29,313 bases of DNA from an uncultured Methanomethylovorans sp. (GTDB lineage Archaea; Halobacteriota; Methanosarcinia; Methanosarcinales; Methanosarcinaceae), in contig CALBTS010000167.1 in the NCBI GenBank assembly GCA_937968035.1, positions 1 to 29,313 on the forward strand, read 5' to 3'. The position numbers and the translations under genes were made by a program. Shown here piece by piece: positions 15,631 through 23,706 of this stretch. Below the pieces are notes generated by a model. The model saw nothing but the letters and a program-made list of their open reading frames with translations. It was not told where the DNA came from and searched no databases. The number at the start of each line of letters is the position of its first letter. Within the stretch, counting starts at the first letter, position 1.

Positions 15631-17547
15631 ATGAATTCGTATGGTCTGTTCATGGTGTTGCTTGCGGCCTATATTCTTGTTCTGGTCGCGATCGGCTGGT
15701 ATTTCACAAAGAAACAGAGGTCTGTCACCGATTTCTGGCTTGCAGGACGTAGGATCAATTTCGTGGCAATTGGCTGCTCAGCAGCAGCATCCTGGATGAC
15801 TGCAGGGGGCATTCTTGCGGTTATTGGTCTTTACATGCTGCTGGGTATGGGCTCCATCTGGAGTTTCGTGGCACCTAACATCCTTGCATTATTATTGATA
15901 GCATTGTTAGTAGGTAAGATCAAGCATCTGCCAGCCATCACCCAGCCAGAGCTGCTTGAGCAGAGGTACAGCAGTTCTATAAGAGGTCCTGTGGCTCTTA
16001 TTATCGCCATTGTTATGATCCTTTTCGCAGTTGCGGATATAAAGGGTTTTGCTATGGTCCTTGAGATCTTTTTCGGACTGCCTCCTGTATACGCTGCAGC
16101 CATTGTGGCATTAGCCGTTTCTGTATATGTGACACTTGGAGGTCTTTCTGCTGTTATATGGACCGATGTGATACAGTTTACTTTCCTTGCAGGTTTCGCT
16201 CTCTTGATGGCCGTTGCTATAACCGGTTCAGCGACTTCCGCTGATGTATCCTCGGTCATGACCGTTTCAGAACTTCTCTCGGATGTACCGGAAGGATGGT
16301 GGAACCCGTTCAGTATTGGTATACTTGCAGTAATGATATTCATCTTTGCCATCATTCCTGGCTGGGTCACAGAGCAGGACCCGTGGCAAAGGGTATGGGC
16401 TGCAAAGGATGAAAAGTCAGCAAGGAACGGTATGATCCTGGGTTCATTCTTTATCTTCCTCGTATTCGGTGTGGCCTGTACTATCATTGCCATAGGGCTA
16501 AACCATGTATATCCCGATATCGCAGCATCATTTGCAGAGATAGGTATGGGTGCAATGGCCCAGGCAGAACCTGCACTGCTCGTTTACATCTTTGAGCATT
16601 TCTCTCCTCTTCTTATAGGTCTGGCAGGTATAGGCCTGGCAGCAGCTGCAATGTCTTCTACAGACACTTTTGCAACTTCCGGAGGTTCCTGTCTATCCCG
16701 CGACATTTATCAGAGGTACATAAAGCCCGATGCTACCATGAAGGAGATGCTCGCTGTCAACAGGGTGAGCGTACTAATAATAGTTGCAGGTGCGACAATA
16801 GGGTCTTTCTATATCGATGGTATCATCGATGCCATCCACATAGCTACTTTCATTGCCAGTGCCGCATATTTCTTCCCTATGATGGGGGGACTTTACTGGA
16901 AGAGGGCTACAAAGGAAGGTGCCCTTGCAGGCCTTATAGTCGGCTTTGTTGCGCAGGTAGCTCTTACTGTATTTGATCTTGCTAATACTCCAGCCTTTGC
17001 TCCCGCTTATCTGGATTCCATACATCCTGTGCTTTCCAATCATGGAGTAATATTGGGAATGTCCCTAAGTGGCATAGCCTTCTTTGGTGTTTCCCTGGCC
17101 ACAAAACCATCGGACACTGTCAATCTCGCTCCGTTCTTCAAAGAAGCTGCAAAAGAACTGGAGAAAAAGATCGTTGTCGATGAGGCAGATCCCCAGTACA
17201 AGAAGATGCTAAAGGTCATGACAGAGGAAATTACAGGTGACCGTGCTCATTTGTACCTTATTCTGGAAGCTTCTGCTACGGTCAATTGGAACAAATTCGT
17301 TAAGGATATCACGGGGAAGTATCATGAATGGGTTACTCCTACAGGTATTGATTCAGTATACAGGTTGACAAAGTCCGATATGCTGGCATGCATTACTATT
17401 ACTCGCGGGCAGACTGAGAAAGAGATCTGGTTTGAATCTGAACCTCGTGTAAAAGACATTGATCTGCATCGCAAGGAAATGTTTGTAGCATTCAATGAAG
17501 TCTCAGCGACCTTAAAGGAAATGGGTGTATTGTTCACCCTTCCTTAA
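15631..17547 (+). CDS. Sodium:solute symporter (SSS family) with long cytoplasmic C-terminal extension
   Basis: The 638-residue protein has about 13 hydrophobic helices in residues 1-490. Family marks are FWLAGRRINF after helix 1, AAASWMTAGG, TLGGLSAVIWTDVIQF, VTEQDPWQRVWAAKDEKSARNG and the Na2-site helix AAMSSTDTFATSGG. It should take up an organic solute with sodium; candidates include proline, betaine or another organic acid, and the sequence does not choose. Typical PutP-like members are about 500 residues; here about 144 more follow helix 13 (from residue 495), soluble and mixed alpha/beta, ending VSATLKEMGVLFTLP. The ATG follows GAGGTATCA, close to the archaeal anti-SD complement. Confidence 0.92.
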   Translation: MNSYGLFMVLLAAYILVLVAIGWYFTKKQRSVTDFWLAGRRINFVAIGCSAAASWMTAGGILAVIGLYMLLGMGSIWSFVAPNILALLLIALLVGKIKHLPAITQPELLEQRYSSSIRGPVALIIAIVMILFAVADIKGFAMVLEIFFGLPPVYAAAIVALAVSVYVTLGGLSAVIWTDVIQFTFLAGFALLMAVAITGSATSADVSSVMTVSELLSDVPEGWWNPFSIGILAVMIFIFAIIPGWVTEQDPWQRVWAAKDEKSARNGMILGSFFIFLVFGVACTIIAIGLNHVYPDIAASFAEIGMGAMAQAEPALLVYIFEHFSPLLIGLAGIGLAAAAMSSTDTFATSGGSCLSRDIYQRYIKPDATMKEMLAVNRVSVLIIVAGATIGSFYIDGIIDAIHIATFIASAAYFFPMMGGLYWKRATKEGALAGLIVGFVAQVALTVFDLANTPAFAPAYLDSIHPVLSNHGVILGMSLSGIAFFGVSLATKPSDTVNLAPFFKEAAKELEKKIVVDEADPQYKKMLKVMTEEITGDRAHLYLILEASATVNWNKFVKDITGKYHEWVTPTGIDSVYRLTKSDMLACITITRGQTEKEIWFESEPRVKDIDLHRKEMFVAFNEVSATLKEMGVLFTLP

Positions 17548-17561
17548 TCACTTTAAAGATA

Positions 17562-17582
17562 AATTTATTTTTATATTATTTA
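17562..17582 (+). terminator. T-rich tract after the symporter gene
   Basis: The stretch TTTATTTTTATATTATTTAT lies about 15-35 bases after the symporter stop. It can serve as an archaeal terminator, and also contains TATA-like sequence that could start the next gene, so its role is ambiguous. Confidence 0.35.
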
Positions 17583-17639
17583 TGAAATTTATCGGCAAGT
17601 ATTTTAACCAATGAAGTATACACTGTTAATGGTGATAGA

Positions 17640-17960
17640 GTGGAGGAGCACATCAAGCACCCCATTTCCGAATTAGAGGTAGATGAAAAGGATAAGGACC
17701 GCATACGGAAGATAATGGAAGATTTCGAAAAACTCTCTCCCTCGGAAAAGCTGGATGTATTACAATTGCAGAACATTATGCTTGAGACCGTAGCAAGGCA
17801 CAATGAAAAATACGGTATACCCAGGCGCACTATACAAGTTGAAAGGCCTTTAAGTGAGATCGTTGCTCATATGTCCAAGGTTTCCATTGATTACTCACAG
17901 AAATGTGTGGACTATTATGTTGAACACGTTGCTAAGAAGGGAAAATTAAGACAGGACTGA
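17640..17960 (+). CDS. Unknown small helical protein
   Basis: The 106-residue protein is not one I recognise. It is rich in Lys and Glu and almost entirely predicted helical. Visible pieces are DEKDKDRIRKIMEDFEKLSPSEKLD (a helix pair), LQLQNIMLETVARHNEKYGIP, and IDYSQKCVDYYVEHVAKKGK. It has a single cysteine in the last helix and no signal or membrane segment. The start is GTG 17640, with GGTGAT close upstream (three bases), a slightly tight but good anti-SD match; a nearby ATG (17629) is out of frame. It sits between the symporter and the MetE-like gene on the same strand (92 and 83 base gaps). A role beside either neighbour is possible but not shown. Confidence 0.7.
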   Translation: MEEHIKHPISELEVDEKDKDRIRKIMEDFEKLSPSEKLDVLQLQNIMLETVARHNEKYGIPRRTIQVERPLSEIVAHMSKVSIDYSQKCVDYYVEHVAKKGKLRQD

Positions 17961-18011
17961 ATTCACCGCAGATCTTAAAGATCTCATTTCTTCTACTTTT
18001 TTGTCCCAAAA

Positions 18012-18020
18012 CTTATATTT
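18012..18020 (+). promoter_or_regulatory. TATA box of the MetE-like gene, short or no leader
   Basis: CTTATATTT lies with its centre about 28 bases before ATG 18044. The transcription start should therefore fall very close to the start codon. The only weak ribosome binding site is AAGG four bases before the ATG, in keeping with a very short leader. Confidence 0.5.
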
Positions 18021-18043
18021 CGTTGCTGTTTCAATTCTAAGGC

Positions 18044-19072
18044 ATGAATAATGTGATCTTTGATGACATAGGTAGTTACCCGCTTCCTCAGGGAGTAACA
18101 AAGGAATGGGTACAAAAGGCATTTTCAAAACACTCGGAGCGCGAAAAACTGTTCCAGATCATCAATGCTGCATTCCAGCAAAAGGTAGATGCAGGGGTTG
18201 AGGCTCCTACCTATCCCCAATATCAGGACATGAACGAACAGTTCCTTTCTGTTATCAGGGATCCGGAAAATACAGAAGAGCCTTTCAAGGTCAAAGAAAA
18301 AGCTGCCAGGATAGTAGAGCTGGAAGCTGTCCAGCCAGCGGCTCAAATGCACATGCAATCTCATGGAGAGAAGCAAAATACCAGGGTATGTGTAACAGGT
18401 CCCCTTGAAATGTACCTGAAAGAGTTTGGAGGAACGGAATATACCGATATCCTCTATCTATTAGCAGAGAGTGTAGACCGTTTTCTGAAAACTTCCATTG
18501 AGAATTCAGGATATCTGAACATAAGCGTGGTTTCCATAGACGAGCCAAGTATTGGCATCAATCCCCAGATCATGTTCGATGATGATGAACTCATACAAGC
18601 TCTTAAGATCGCCACCCGGTCTGCTCACCGTAAAGGGATCGATGTGCAGATACACTTGCATTCCCCCCTACACTATAAACTCGCCTGTGATACTTCCCAG
18701 ATAAATGTTATAGGCGTTGAATCAGCAGGTCATCCTTCATATCTTGATCTTATTGATAAAAAGGTGCTCGATGAATCAGATTCTTTCCTGAGGGTAGGCA
18801 TTGCAAGGACCGATATTTCTAATCTCGTTTCGGTCCTCAATGACAAGTATGGTACCAATGTCTGGAAGGATACATCACGTCTTCAGGAGATCGTTACTGA
18901 GCTTGAAACTCCGGATGTTATCTCCAAAAGGCTCGAAAAAGCCTATTCGATCTTTGGTGAAAGGATAAAGTATGTAGGCCCTGATTGTGGTCTGGGATCA
19001 TGGCCCTCTCAGCAGATAGCTTCGCAGTTACTGCAAAATATAGCAGCGGGTATAAAGATGTCTGGTATATGA
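18044..19072 (+). CDS. Core MetE-like methyltransferase (folate-domain-free methionine synthase type)
   Basis: The 342-residue protein corresponds to the C-terminal catalytic barrel of MetE only. It starts with the DDIGSYPLP motif and contains VSIDEPSIG (166-168 DEP), IHLHSP, VIGVESAGH and GPDCGLGSWP. Archaeal core methionine synthases use a methylcorrinoid instead of methyl-folate to methylate homocysteine (family knowledge). The zinc site of MetE is His-x-Cys...Glu...Cys. Here E226 and C315 are present, but the His-x-Cys cysteine is absent: the segment reads H204-L-H206-S-P-L-H210. So a changed zinc site or a different methyl acceptor is possible. The call of methyltransferase is good; the exact substrate is open. 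Confidence 0.8.
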   Translation: MNNVIFDDIGSYPLPQGVTKEWVQKAFSKHSEREKLFQIINAAFQQKVDAGVEAPTYPQYQDMNEQFLSVIRDPENTEEPFKVKEKAARIVELEAVQPAAQMHMQSHGEKQNTRVCVTGPLEMYLKEFGGTEYTDILYLLAESVDRFLKTSIENSGYLNISVVSIDEPSIGINPQIMFDDDELIQALKIATRSAHRKGIDVQIHLHSPLHYKLACDTSQINVIGVESAGHPSYLDLIDKKVLDESDSFLRVGIARTDISNLVSVLNDKYGTNVWKDTSRLQEIVTELETPDVISKRLEKAYSIFGERIKYVGPDCGLGSWPSQQIASQLLQNIAAGIKMSGI

Positions 19073-19080
19073 TATCTCAT

Positions 19081-20085
19081 TCAGAATAGCAGCCGGCTTA
19101 TAAGATCTGCCACTTGCCGGGCCACGTTTGGTGTGATGTTCGTTTCTATGTAAGCGGCTACCAGGAGCAAGATCAACATCCCGCTTACCATGGTCCGCAG
19201 GTAAGAAGATCTAATGTACTCTGTGGCAATGCTATTCAGATATGATATATCTTTTTCAAGGCTTTCAGCCTCATTTCCTGACAACAGTTTATCTTCGACT
19301 ATTTTGTCAGAATAAACTCTGGCAAACCTATATCCAAGGGCTCCAGCCATGATTATGACCGGCAGCTCTATTATTCCATGTGGCAGGATGAAGGCCAGGA
19401 AATAAGACACAGAAAAAAGAATCCCCTGTCCAATACCTGGCGGTCCTATCAGGTTGTAGGAAGATAGTGTTCCATTAAAAATGAAGAAGGAGAACATGAT
19501 CCCAAGGAGCATTCCATTCAATGTTAGTGTTATGACAGGAATGAGATATGGGATAACATAAGCGAGTAATCTGAAGTGTTCTTTGCTGTATTTTGCGCGT
19601 TTCCATATCGAATCCTCTGTTTCAGAATTGTCCTGATCTCTTAACCTGGCAATTCCGGGGTCCAACCGTTGGGTACTATCTTTTATGAGGGTGCTGGCAA
19701 GCTGAAATAATTGTTCCACTTTCACTGAGAAAGTCGTGTATTTTTGGTGATGTGCCCTCACCTTCAGTTCAGCAATAGAGATATTCTGGATGAATGGTAA
19801 CAATCCGTTTCCCACAGAGGCTGTTATAACTGCCAGTGAATTGAACAGGAAGATCGACCACATCAGATTCAGGTGTTTTGCAGCCGAGTCCACTTTCTTC
19901 ATGGCCATTGCAGCGGTAGAGGTTATAGCATCATTTACAGGTTCAGGTGATGCTGTCGCCAGGCTCAGGAAATAGAACAGCATGCTTGTCATCCAGGCGA
20001 TGAACATAGCTAGTATGAATATTTTGGACGACCATCGAATTTCATGCCAGACGATGTGAAAGTCATTTTCTTCTTTATTATTCAT
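19081..20085 (-). CDS. SpoIIM/DUF95-family integral membrane protein
   Basis: The 334-residue protein has a membrane helix near residues 18-42, another around 74-92, a long hydrophilic middle (about 105-190), then several helices including VITLTLNGMLLGIMFSFF and the family motif PHGIIELPVIIMAGALGYR, and a last one near the C terminus. That motif and topology define the SpoIIM (stage II sporulation M) family, also known as DUF95 and common in archaea, where no sporulation exists; its job there is unknown, perhaps envelope remodelling. It converges on the MetE-like gene (8-base gap) and diverges from the KaiC-like gene through a shared AT-rich promoter. Confidence 0.85.
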   Translation of the reverse strand: MNNKEENDFHIVWHEIRWSSKIFILAMFIAWMTSMLFYFLSLATASPEPVNDAITSTAAMAMKKVDSAAKHLNLMWSIFLFNSLAVITASVGNGLLPFIQNISIAELKVRAHHQKYTTFSVKVEQLFQLASTLIKDSTQRLDPGIARLRDQDNSETEDSIWKRAKYSKEHFRLLAYVIPYLIPVITLTLNGMLLGIMFSFFIFNGTLSSYNLIGPPGIGQGILFSVSYFLAFILPHGIIELPVIIMAGALGYRFARVYSDKIVEDKLLSGNEAESLEKDISYLNSIATEYIRSSYLRTMVSGMLILLLVAAYIETNITPNVARQVADLISRLLF

Positions 20086-20120
20086 GTTCCATCAGGTTTC
20101 AATTAGATTGTGAACGTGTG

Positions 20121-20133
20121 TCTTATATATTAG
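20121..20133. promoter_or_regulatory. Shared near-symmetric TATA element between SpoIIM and KaiC-like genes
   Basis: CTTATATATTAG reads as a TATA box on both strands. It is about 50 bases before the KaiC-like ATG and about 40 before the SpoIIM ATG, so a single element could feed both directions. A second TATA-like stretch, AATTATATTAG, follows at about 20139-20149. Confidence 0.45.
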
Positions 20134-20177
20134 TTTATAATTATATTAGTGTATTCCATCATAGATGAGGATTAAGG

Positions 20178-20921
20178 ATGAGAATACAAACTGGAATTGA
20201 AGGTTTTGATGAACTTGTCCAGGGAGGTCTGCTCTCTGAAAGGGTTTATCTTGTGAGTGGCCCCCCGGGCAGCGGTAAAACTACATTCTGTGTACAATTC
20301 CTTGCTCATGGTGCTGCACTTGGTGATGTAGGTCTGTATGTGACCTTACTGGAAAGTCCTCAGAACATCATTGATGACATGTCCAATTATTCAATGAACG
20401 TCATCCCACTTATAAAAATGAGGAAACTCCTGTTCGCAGACCTGGGTCCGAGAATGGAATACGGATATATGGACGAACTCAACGAGTCTGTATCGCCTCA
20501 ATATGAGGTCAGCAGAACTTCCCTTGAAAGTGAGGCTCCTTCTCCTGCAATGGTATTTAAGGAAATTGCTGCTTATGTGGCAGAATATGATGTAAAAAGG
20601 CTTGTATTGGATTCCGTATCTGCTATCCGTTTTACAACAAAGGACCTTTCTTTACAGGAAAAGGAAATGACAAGGTTCATACGTAATCTCAAGAAGCTTG
20701 GATGTACCACAATACTGATAGGAGAACTGACCGATCCGACAGCCTACTCAACTGAGCAGTTCGCAGCACATGGGGTCATCTTCATGCACAATTTCCTCTA
20801 TGATAAGAATATGACCAGAGCAGTACAAATTATCAAAATGAGAGGAACAAAGCATGATTGTAACATGCGCACAGTACAGTTCACTGATAAGGGTCTGAAG
20901 ATCGAAGGATATCTGGAATAA
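20178..20921 (+). CDS. KaiC-like RecA-superfamily ATPase (single domain)
   Basis: The 247-residue protein is one KaiC domain. It starts with GIEGFDELVQGGLLSERVYLV, then Walker A GPPGSGKTT (28-36), E59 in LLES as the likely catalytic Glu, and Walker B RLVLDSVSAI (D145). A DUF-like insert (about 85-122) containing EYGYMDELNESVSP is unusual in length. Archaeal KaiC proteins are ATPases linked to signalling, motility or metabolic control rather than a clock. The ATG follows ATGAGGATTAAGG, a good site. The following unknown gene begins 12 bases after the stop, so they form an operon. Gene order suggests the pair and the SpoIIM protein are jointly controlled. Confidence 0.9.
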   Translation: MRIQTGIEGFDELVQGGLLSERVYLVSGPPGSGKTTFCVQFLAHGAALGDVGLYVTLLESPQNIIDDMSNYSMNVIPLIKMRKLLFADLGPRMEYGYMDELNESVSPQYEVSRTSLESEAPSPAMVFKEIAAYVAEYDVKRLVLDSVSAIRFTTKDLSLQEKEMTRFIRNLKKLGCTTILIGELTDPTAYSTEQFAAHGVIFMHNFLYDKNMTRAVQIIKMRGTKHDCNMRTVQFTDKGLKIEGYLE

Positions 20922-20933
20922 TGGATTGATCCA

Positions 20934-21437
20934 ATGGTCAAGATCTTTAAGAAAAAGGAAAGTAAAAGAGAGCTCACAGAACCTCAGAAACAGACACTCA
21001 TAAAGAGTTCTTATGAACTGGGTTTTGAGGTGGGTTATCATAAGCATTCAGAGATCGGATGGGTAAAGGAGAGATTCAACTCACTTTACGAGTTTGCATC
21101 CCAAGGTGATCTGGGGCAGTCTGTCAGGGAAAACTATGAAACCGGACGAGCAGAGGGTGCCAGAACCAGAGAACGTGATATGAAGGCAGGTCTTTCTAAG
21201 AGAGTGGCAGATAAGGATAAATCATTACCTGCCTCTTCATCGGTACTGCTCCCGCAATCTCATAATAGTTCAGGGATCGACAATTCCTTCAGAAAAAGAG
21301 ATACTTCTCAGGGAGGTTCCCCGGCTCCTTTAGAAAGACCCCAGCTTACAGACCTGCCTGAGAATACCTCTCTTACAAAAGCAGTAGAAAGGCCGTCCAT
21401 GCTGGACGGGATCAAACACCTTTCCCCTAAAAAATGA
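20934..21437 (+). CDS. Unknown KaiC-associated protein with paired Y-E-x-G-x3-G motifs
   Basis: The 167-residue protein is not one I recognise. The first 85 residues look helical and contain two similar motifs, Y27-ELGFEV-G34 and Y68-ETGRAE-G75, about 41 residues apart, suggesting an internal duplication of a helical unit that packs on a partner. The second half (about 95-167) is rich in Ser, Pro and Lys and looks disordered, ending MLDGIKHLSPKK. No membrane segment or catalytic motif is seen. GATTGATCC lies before the ATG. Its close placement after the KaiC-like gene points to a partner or adaptor, which is inference. It converges on the SelB-like gene with a 6-base gap. Confidence 0.75.
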   Translation: MVKIFKKKESKRELTEPQKQTLIKSSYELGFEVGYHKHSEIGWVKERFNSLYEFASQGDLGQSVRENYETGRAEGARTRERDMKAGLSKRVADKDKSLPASSSVLLPQSHNSSGIDNSFRKRDTSQGGSPAPLERPQLTDLPENTSLTKAVERPSMLDGIKHLSPKK

Positions 21438-21443
21438 TCATGT

Positions 21444-22478
21444 TCAAAGGGAACCAAAGCCTAAGAACCTTTGTTTTTCGTCCAGATCTGTGAGTATGAA
21501 CCTGTCCTGTTGCGAATAAGATATTTCTTTCGTACCTATCAACTGAAGGACATATTCATTTCCAGCAGAAGCTTTTTCCACCATGGTCCCATTTTTCTCT
21601 ATGCTGTTGACACGCATAGGAGATGATTGCAGTCCAACGAATACGTGCAACACACTCCCAGTATTGAAACCCTTAGAGAAAGGTGAGAGTTTGCATTTTA
21701 TTTTTAGATTCTCACTGACCATTTCCTCAAGGGAAAGAACATGGCCTCTGTCTATATCCTTTGATTGTATTCCCTTAAGAGCAAGGCCCACTCTTGCTCC
21801 GTTGGGTGCAGTTTTAACATCCACATCGTGCATCTGTATCGACCTGATCTCCAGAGGTTTCCTGGTGGGATAAGCTGTCATTTTGTCTTTTGCATTGACA
21901 GTGCCCTGCATCACAACACCAAGCACAACACATCCGATCCCAGTGACATTAAAGGATTGGTCTACTATGATCCTTGTTGGAAGAGTGGCTTTTTTCCGGT
22001 CCTCTTCATCGATCGTTTCACCCATACTGAAGATCTTTTCCTTGAGCTCTTCCATACCCTCAAAGGTTTTAGTGGAAACTGCCATATACTCCCAATGCTC
22101 AAGTACCGTACCTTTTGTGATCTTCTGCAGCTTTGCCTTCAATTCATCTGTTGCCTGCGGGTAAGTGGTATCAGATTTTGTAAGCAGTACAAGTCCATGT
22201 TTGTAACCCATGCACTCCAGGCAGACGATACATTCCCCTGCATAAGCATCCAGACCTGTGGGAGGCACGCATAGGATGGCGATATCGGAAAGGGTAAGCG
22301 AGGATATCAATGGCTTAACGGAATCTGGATATCCGGTGGGGTCTATGATAGTCATTATCTTGTCGCCCTTGGCAAAATCATACATTGTGAAATCCGATAC
22401 ATTCCCTTTCTTTCCCAGTTTTGCGGCAAGTGTTGTCTTTCCGCTTTGCTGGCTTCCTGTTATAGTGATCTTTGTCAT
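21444..22478 (-). CDS. SelB-like (SelBL) EF-Tu-related G-domain protein
   Basis: The 344-residue protein has an EF-Tu-type layout: a G domain (about 1-155), then two beta-barrel regions including SIQMHDVDVKTAPNGARVGLALKGI, as in EF-1A/SelB domain 2. G1 is GSQQSGKT (8-15) and G3 is DPTG (46-49). G4 is T100-K-S-D103 rather than NKxD, so guanine recognition may be weakened. This fits the archaeal SelB-like family, which has a degenerate G domain and is not true SelB. It lacks the large SelB C-terminal domain. Role: translation-factor-like, otherwise unknown. It is 55 bases downstream of the RNA ligase gene on the same strand and may share its transcript. Confidence 0.85.
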   Translation of the reverse strand: MTKITITGSQQSGKTTLAAKLGKKGNVSDFTMYDFAKGDKIMTIIDPTGYPDSVKPLISSLTLSDIAILCVPPTGLDAYAGECIVCLECMGYKHGLVLLTKSDTTYPQATDELKAKLQKITKGTVLEHWEYMAVSTKTFEGMEELKEKIFSMGETIDEEDRKKATLPTRIIVDQSFNVTGIGCVVLGVVMQGTVNAKDKMTAYPTRKPLEIRSIQMHDVDVKTAPNGARVGLALKGIQSKDIDRGHVLSLEEMVSENLKIKCKLSPFSKGFNTGSVLHVFVGLQSSPMRVNSIEKNGTMVEKASAGNEYVLQLIGTKEISYSQQDRFILTDLDEKQRFLGFGSL

Positions 22479-22533
22479 ATTGGCACCTGGTCTTTATGAG
22501 GTTACGAATACTATCATACAGATATATCTTTTT

Positions 22534-23706
22534 TCATGACCACAACTGGCCTTCCCACATGGCCAATGTCTTATCACTGGTGCTCTTGTTTACCTTTGTC
22601 ATGTGTACAAGATATTCATTACCCACGGTCTTAGGTTCACTGAACACTATGTCCATTCCAAGCCTTCTCATATATTCCTCGAACTTTGATATGGTTGCTC
22701 TGTCTTTCACCCTGATAGTGAACTCTTCTGCAACTCTCCCTCCATCCCTTACTTTTATTATGGATTCTTTCATAGGTCTCAGGATACTTTCACCCAGTTG
22801 AAGACAACGTTTTCTGAAATCCTCCTCACTTTCGTTCCATTCCACTGACTGGAAACCCTCTCTGACTATTCTGGAGAATATAAAATCTCTTCCACTTTCG
22901 TTATACACTTTCATGGCATGTTGCAGATCAGAGCAATTGCTCTGAGAAGCAGTGTATTTCATTGGTTGCAATACCATCTTTGGGTCCTTGATCACTACCC
23001 CTTCATGTCCTTTTCTCCCAATTTCCCGGATGATATCTGTGATCATGGAGGGAGCTTCCAGGATGTCGAATTCTCCGAAAAGTCTAACCTGCCTGAAGCC
23101 ATATTTTTCAGCAAGTTCCCTGCGCTCATACAATGGCAAGGGTAAACCCGTGTCCTTATGTCTGATATCAAAAACAAAGAGTTCCAGAGATTCAATACCG
23201 TATATTTCCTTGGGTACGTAAGGGTTATCAGGACCTACCATTTCTCCATATACCACAAGTTGCGGGTTCTCAGTGAAAAAACTATGGTCTAACAGATCAT
23301 TAGCTTTCTCCGAAGAATAAGGACACACATGGCCGCTGCGTGTAAGAGCTGCAAGCTTCCCATCCAGCAAGATCACTCGTACATTGTAGCCATTCATTTT
23401 TTCTTCTACTGCCACCCTCTTTATATCACAGAAGTTGAACTTGATGGCAGGTCCGAGTAACATTGCCCTTTTGATCTTTGGAAATCCAAGAATAAGACTG
23501 AAATCATCGTTCTTTTGCACAAGGACACTTCCAATATCAATATGCAAAGCCTTATGCTCAAAACGGAATAGGTGTTGGTACTCGTTCCAGTTCGGTACCA
23601 ACACTCTTCTTTCCATAAGCTCCTGCATCCTTTGAGCAGAAATGCCCAGAAAAGATGCAGCATTCTCAATATCCAGTTCTGTTTGCGGATAGTTCTCCAT
23701 GTTCAC
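22534..23706 (-). CDS. ATP-dependent RNA ligase (archaeal Rnl3 type)
   Basis: The 390-residue protein is an archaeal nucleotidyltransferase of the Rnl3 family. Motif I is K103-M-N-G, where the lysine is adenylated. Nearby are [11 protein letters not shown] (motif Ia/III region), [12 protein letters not shown] (motif III), HEGVVIKD (motif IV) and VLQPMKYT (motif V). Family members circularise or join single-stranded RNA 5'-phosphate to 3'-OH ends via RNA-AMP, releasing AMP. The start can be GTG 23706, overlapping the stop of the CBS gene by four bases (GTGA), or ATG 23700; both give the same protein within two residues. Length matches the family. It follows the CBS gene cluster on the same strand. 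Confidence 0.92.
   Translation of the reverse strand: MNMENYPQTELDIENAASFLGISAQRMQELMERRVLVPNWNEYQHLFRFEHKALHIDIGSVLVQKNDDFSLILGFPKIKRAMLLGPAIKFNFCDIKRVAVEEKMNGYNVRVILLDGKLAALTRSGHVCPYSSEKANDLLDHSFFTENPQLVVYGEMVGPDNPYVPKEIYGIESLELFVFDIRHKDTGLPLPLYERRELAEKYGFRQVRLFGEFDILEAPSMITDIIREIGRKGHEGVVIKDPKMVLQPMKYTASQSNCSDLQHAMKVYNESGRDFIFSRIVREGFQSVEWNESEEDFRKRCLQLGESILRPMKESIIKVRDGGRVAEEFTIRVKDRATISKFEEYMRRLGMDIVFSEPKTVGNEYLVHMTKVNKSTSDKTLAMWEGQLWS

Noticed and set aside
15831..16493. A 220-codon open frame on the minus strand inside the symporter gene
   Set aside because: It is antisense to a clear sodium:solute symporter, has no domain and arises from codon bias of the real gene.
19081..20085. A true sporulation gene
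   Set aside because: The family name is historical; archaea do not sporulate and no other sporulation gene is present.
21444..22478. Selenocysteine-specific factor SelB and a selenoprotein system
   Set aside because: The C-terminal SelB domain is missing, the G domain is degenerate, and no SECIS-like element or selenoprotein gene is seen nearby.
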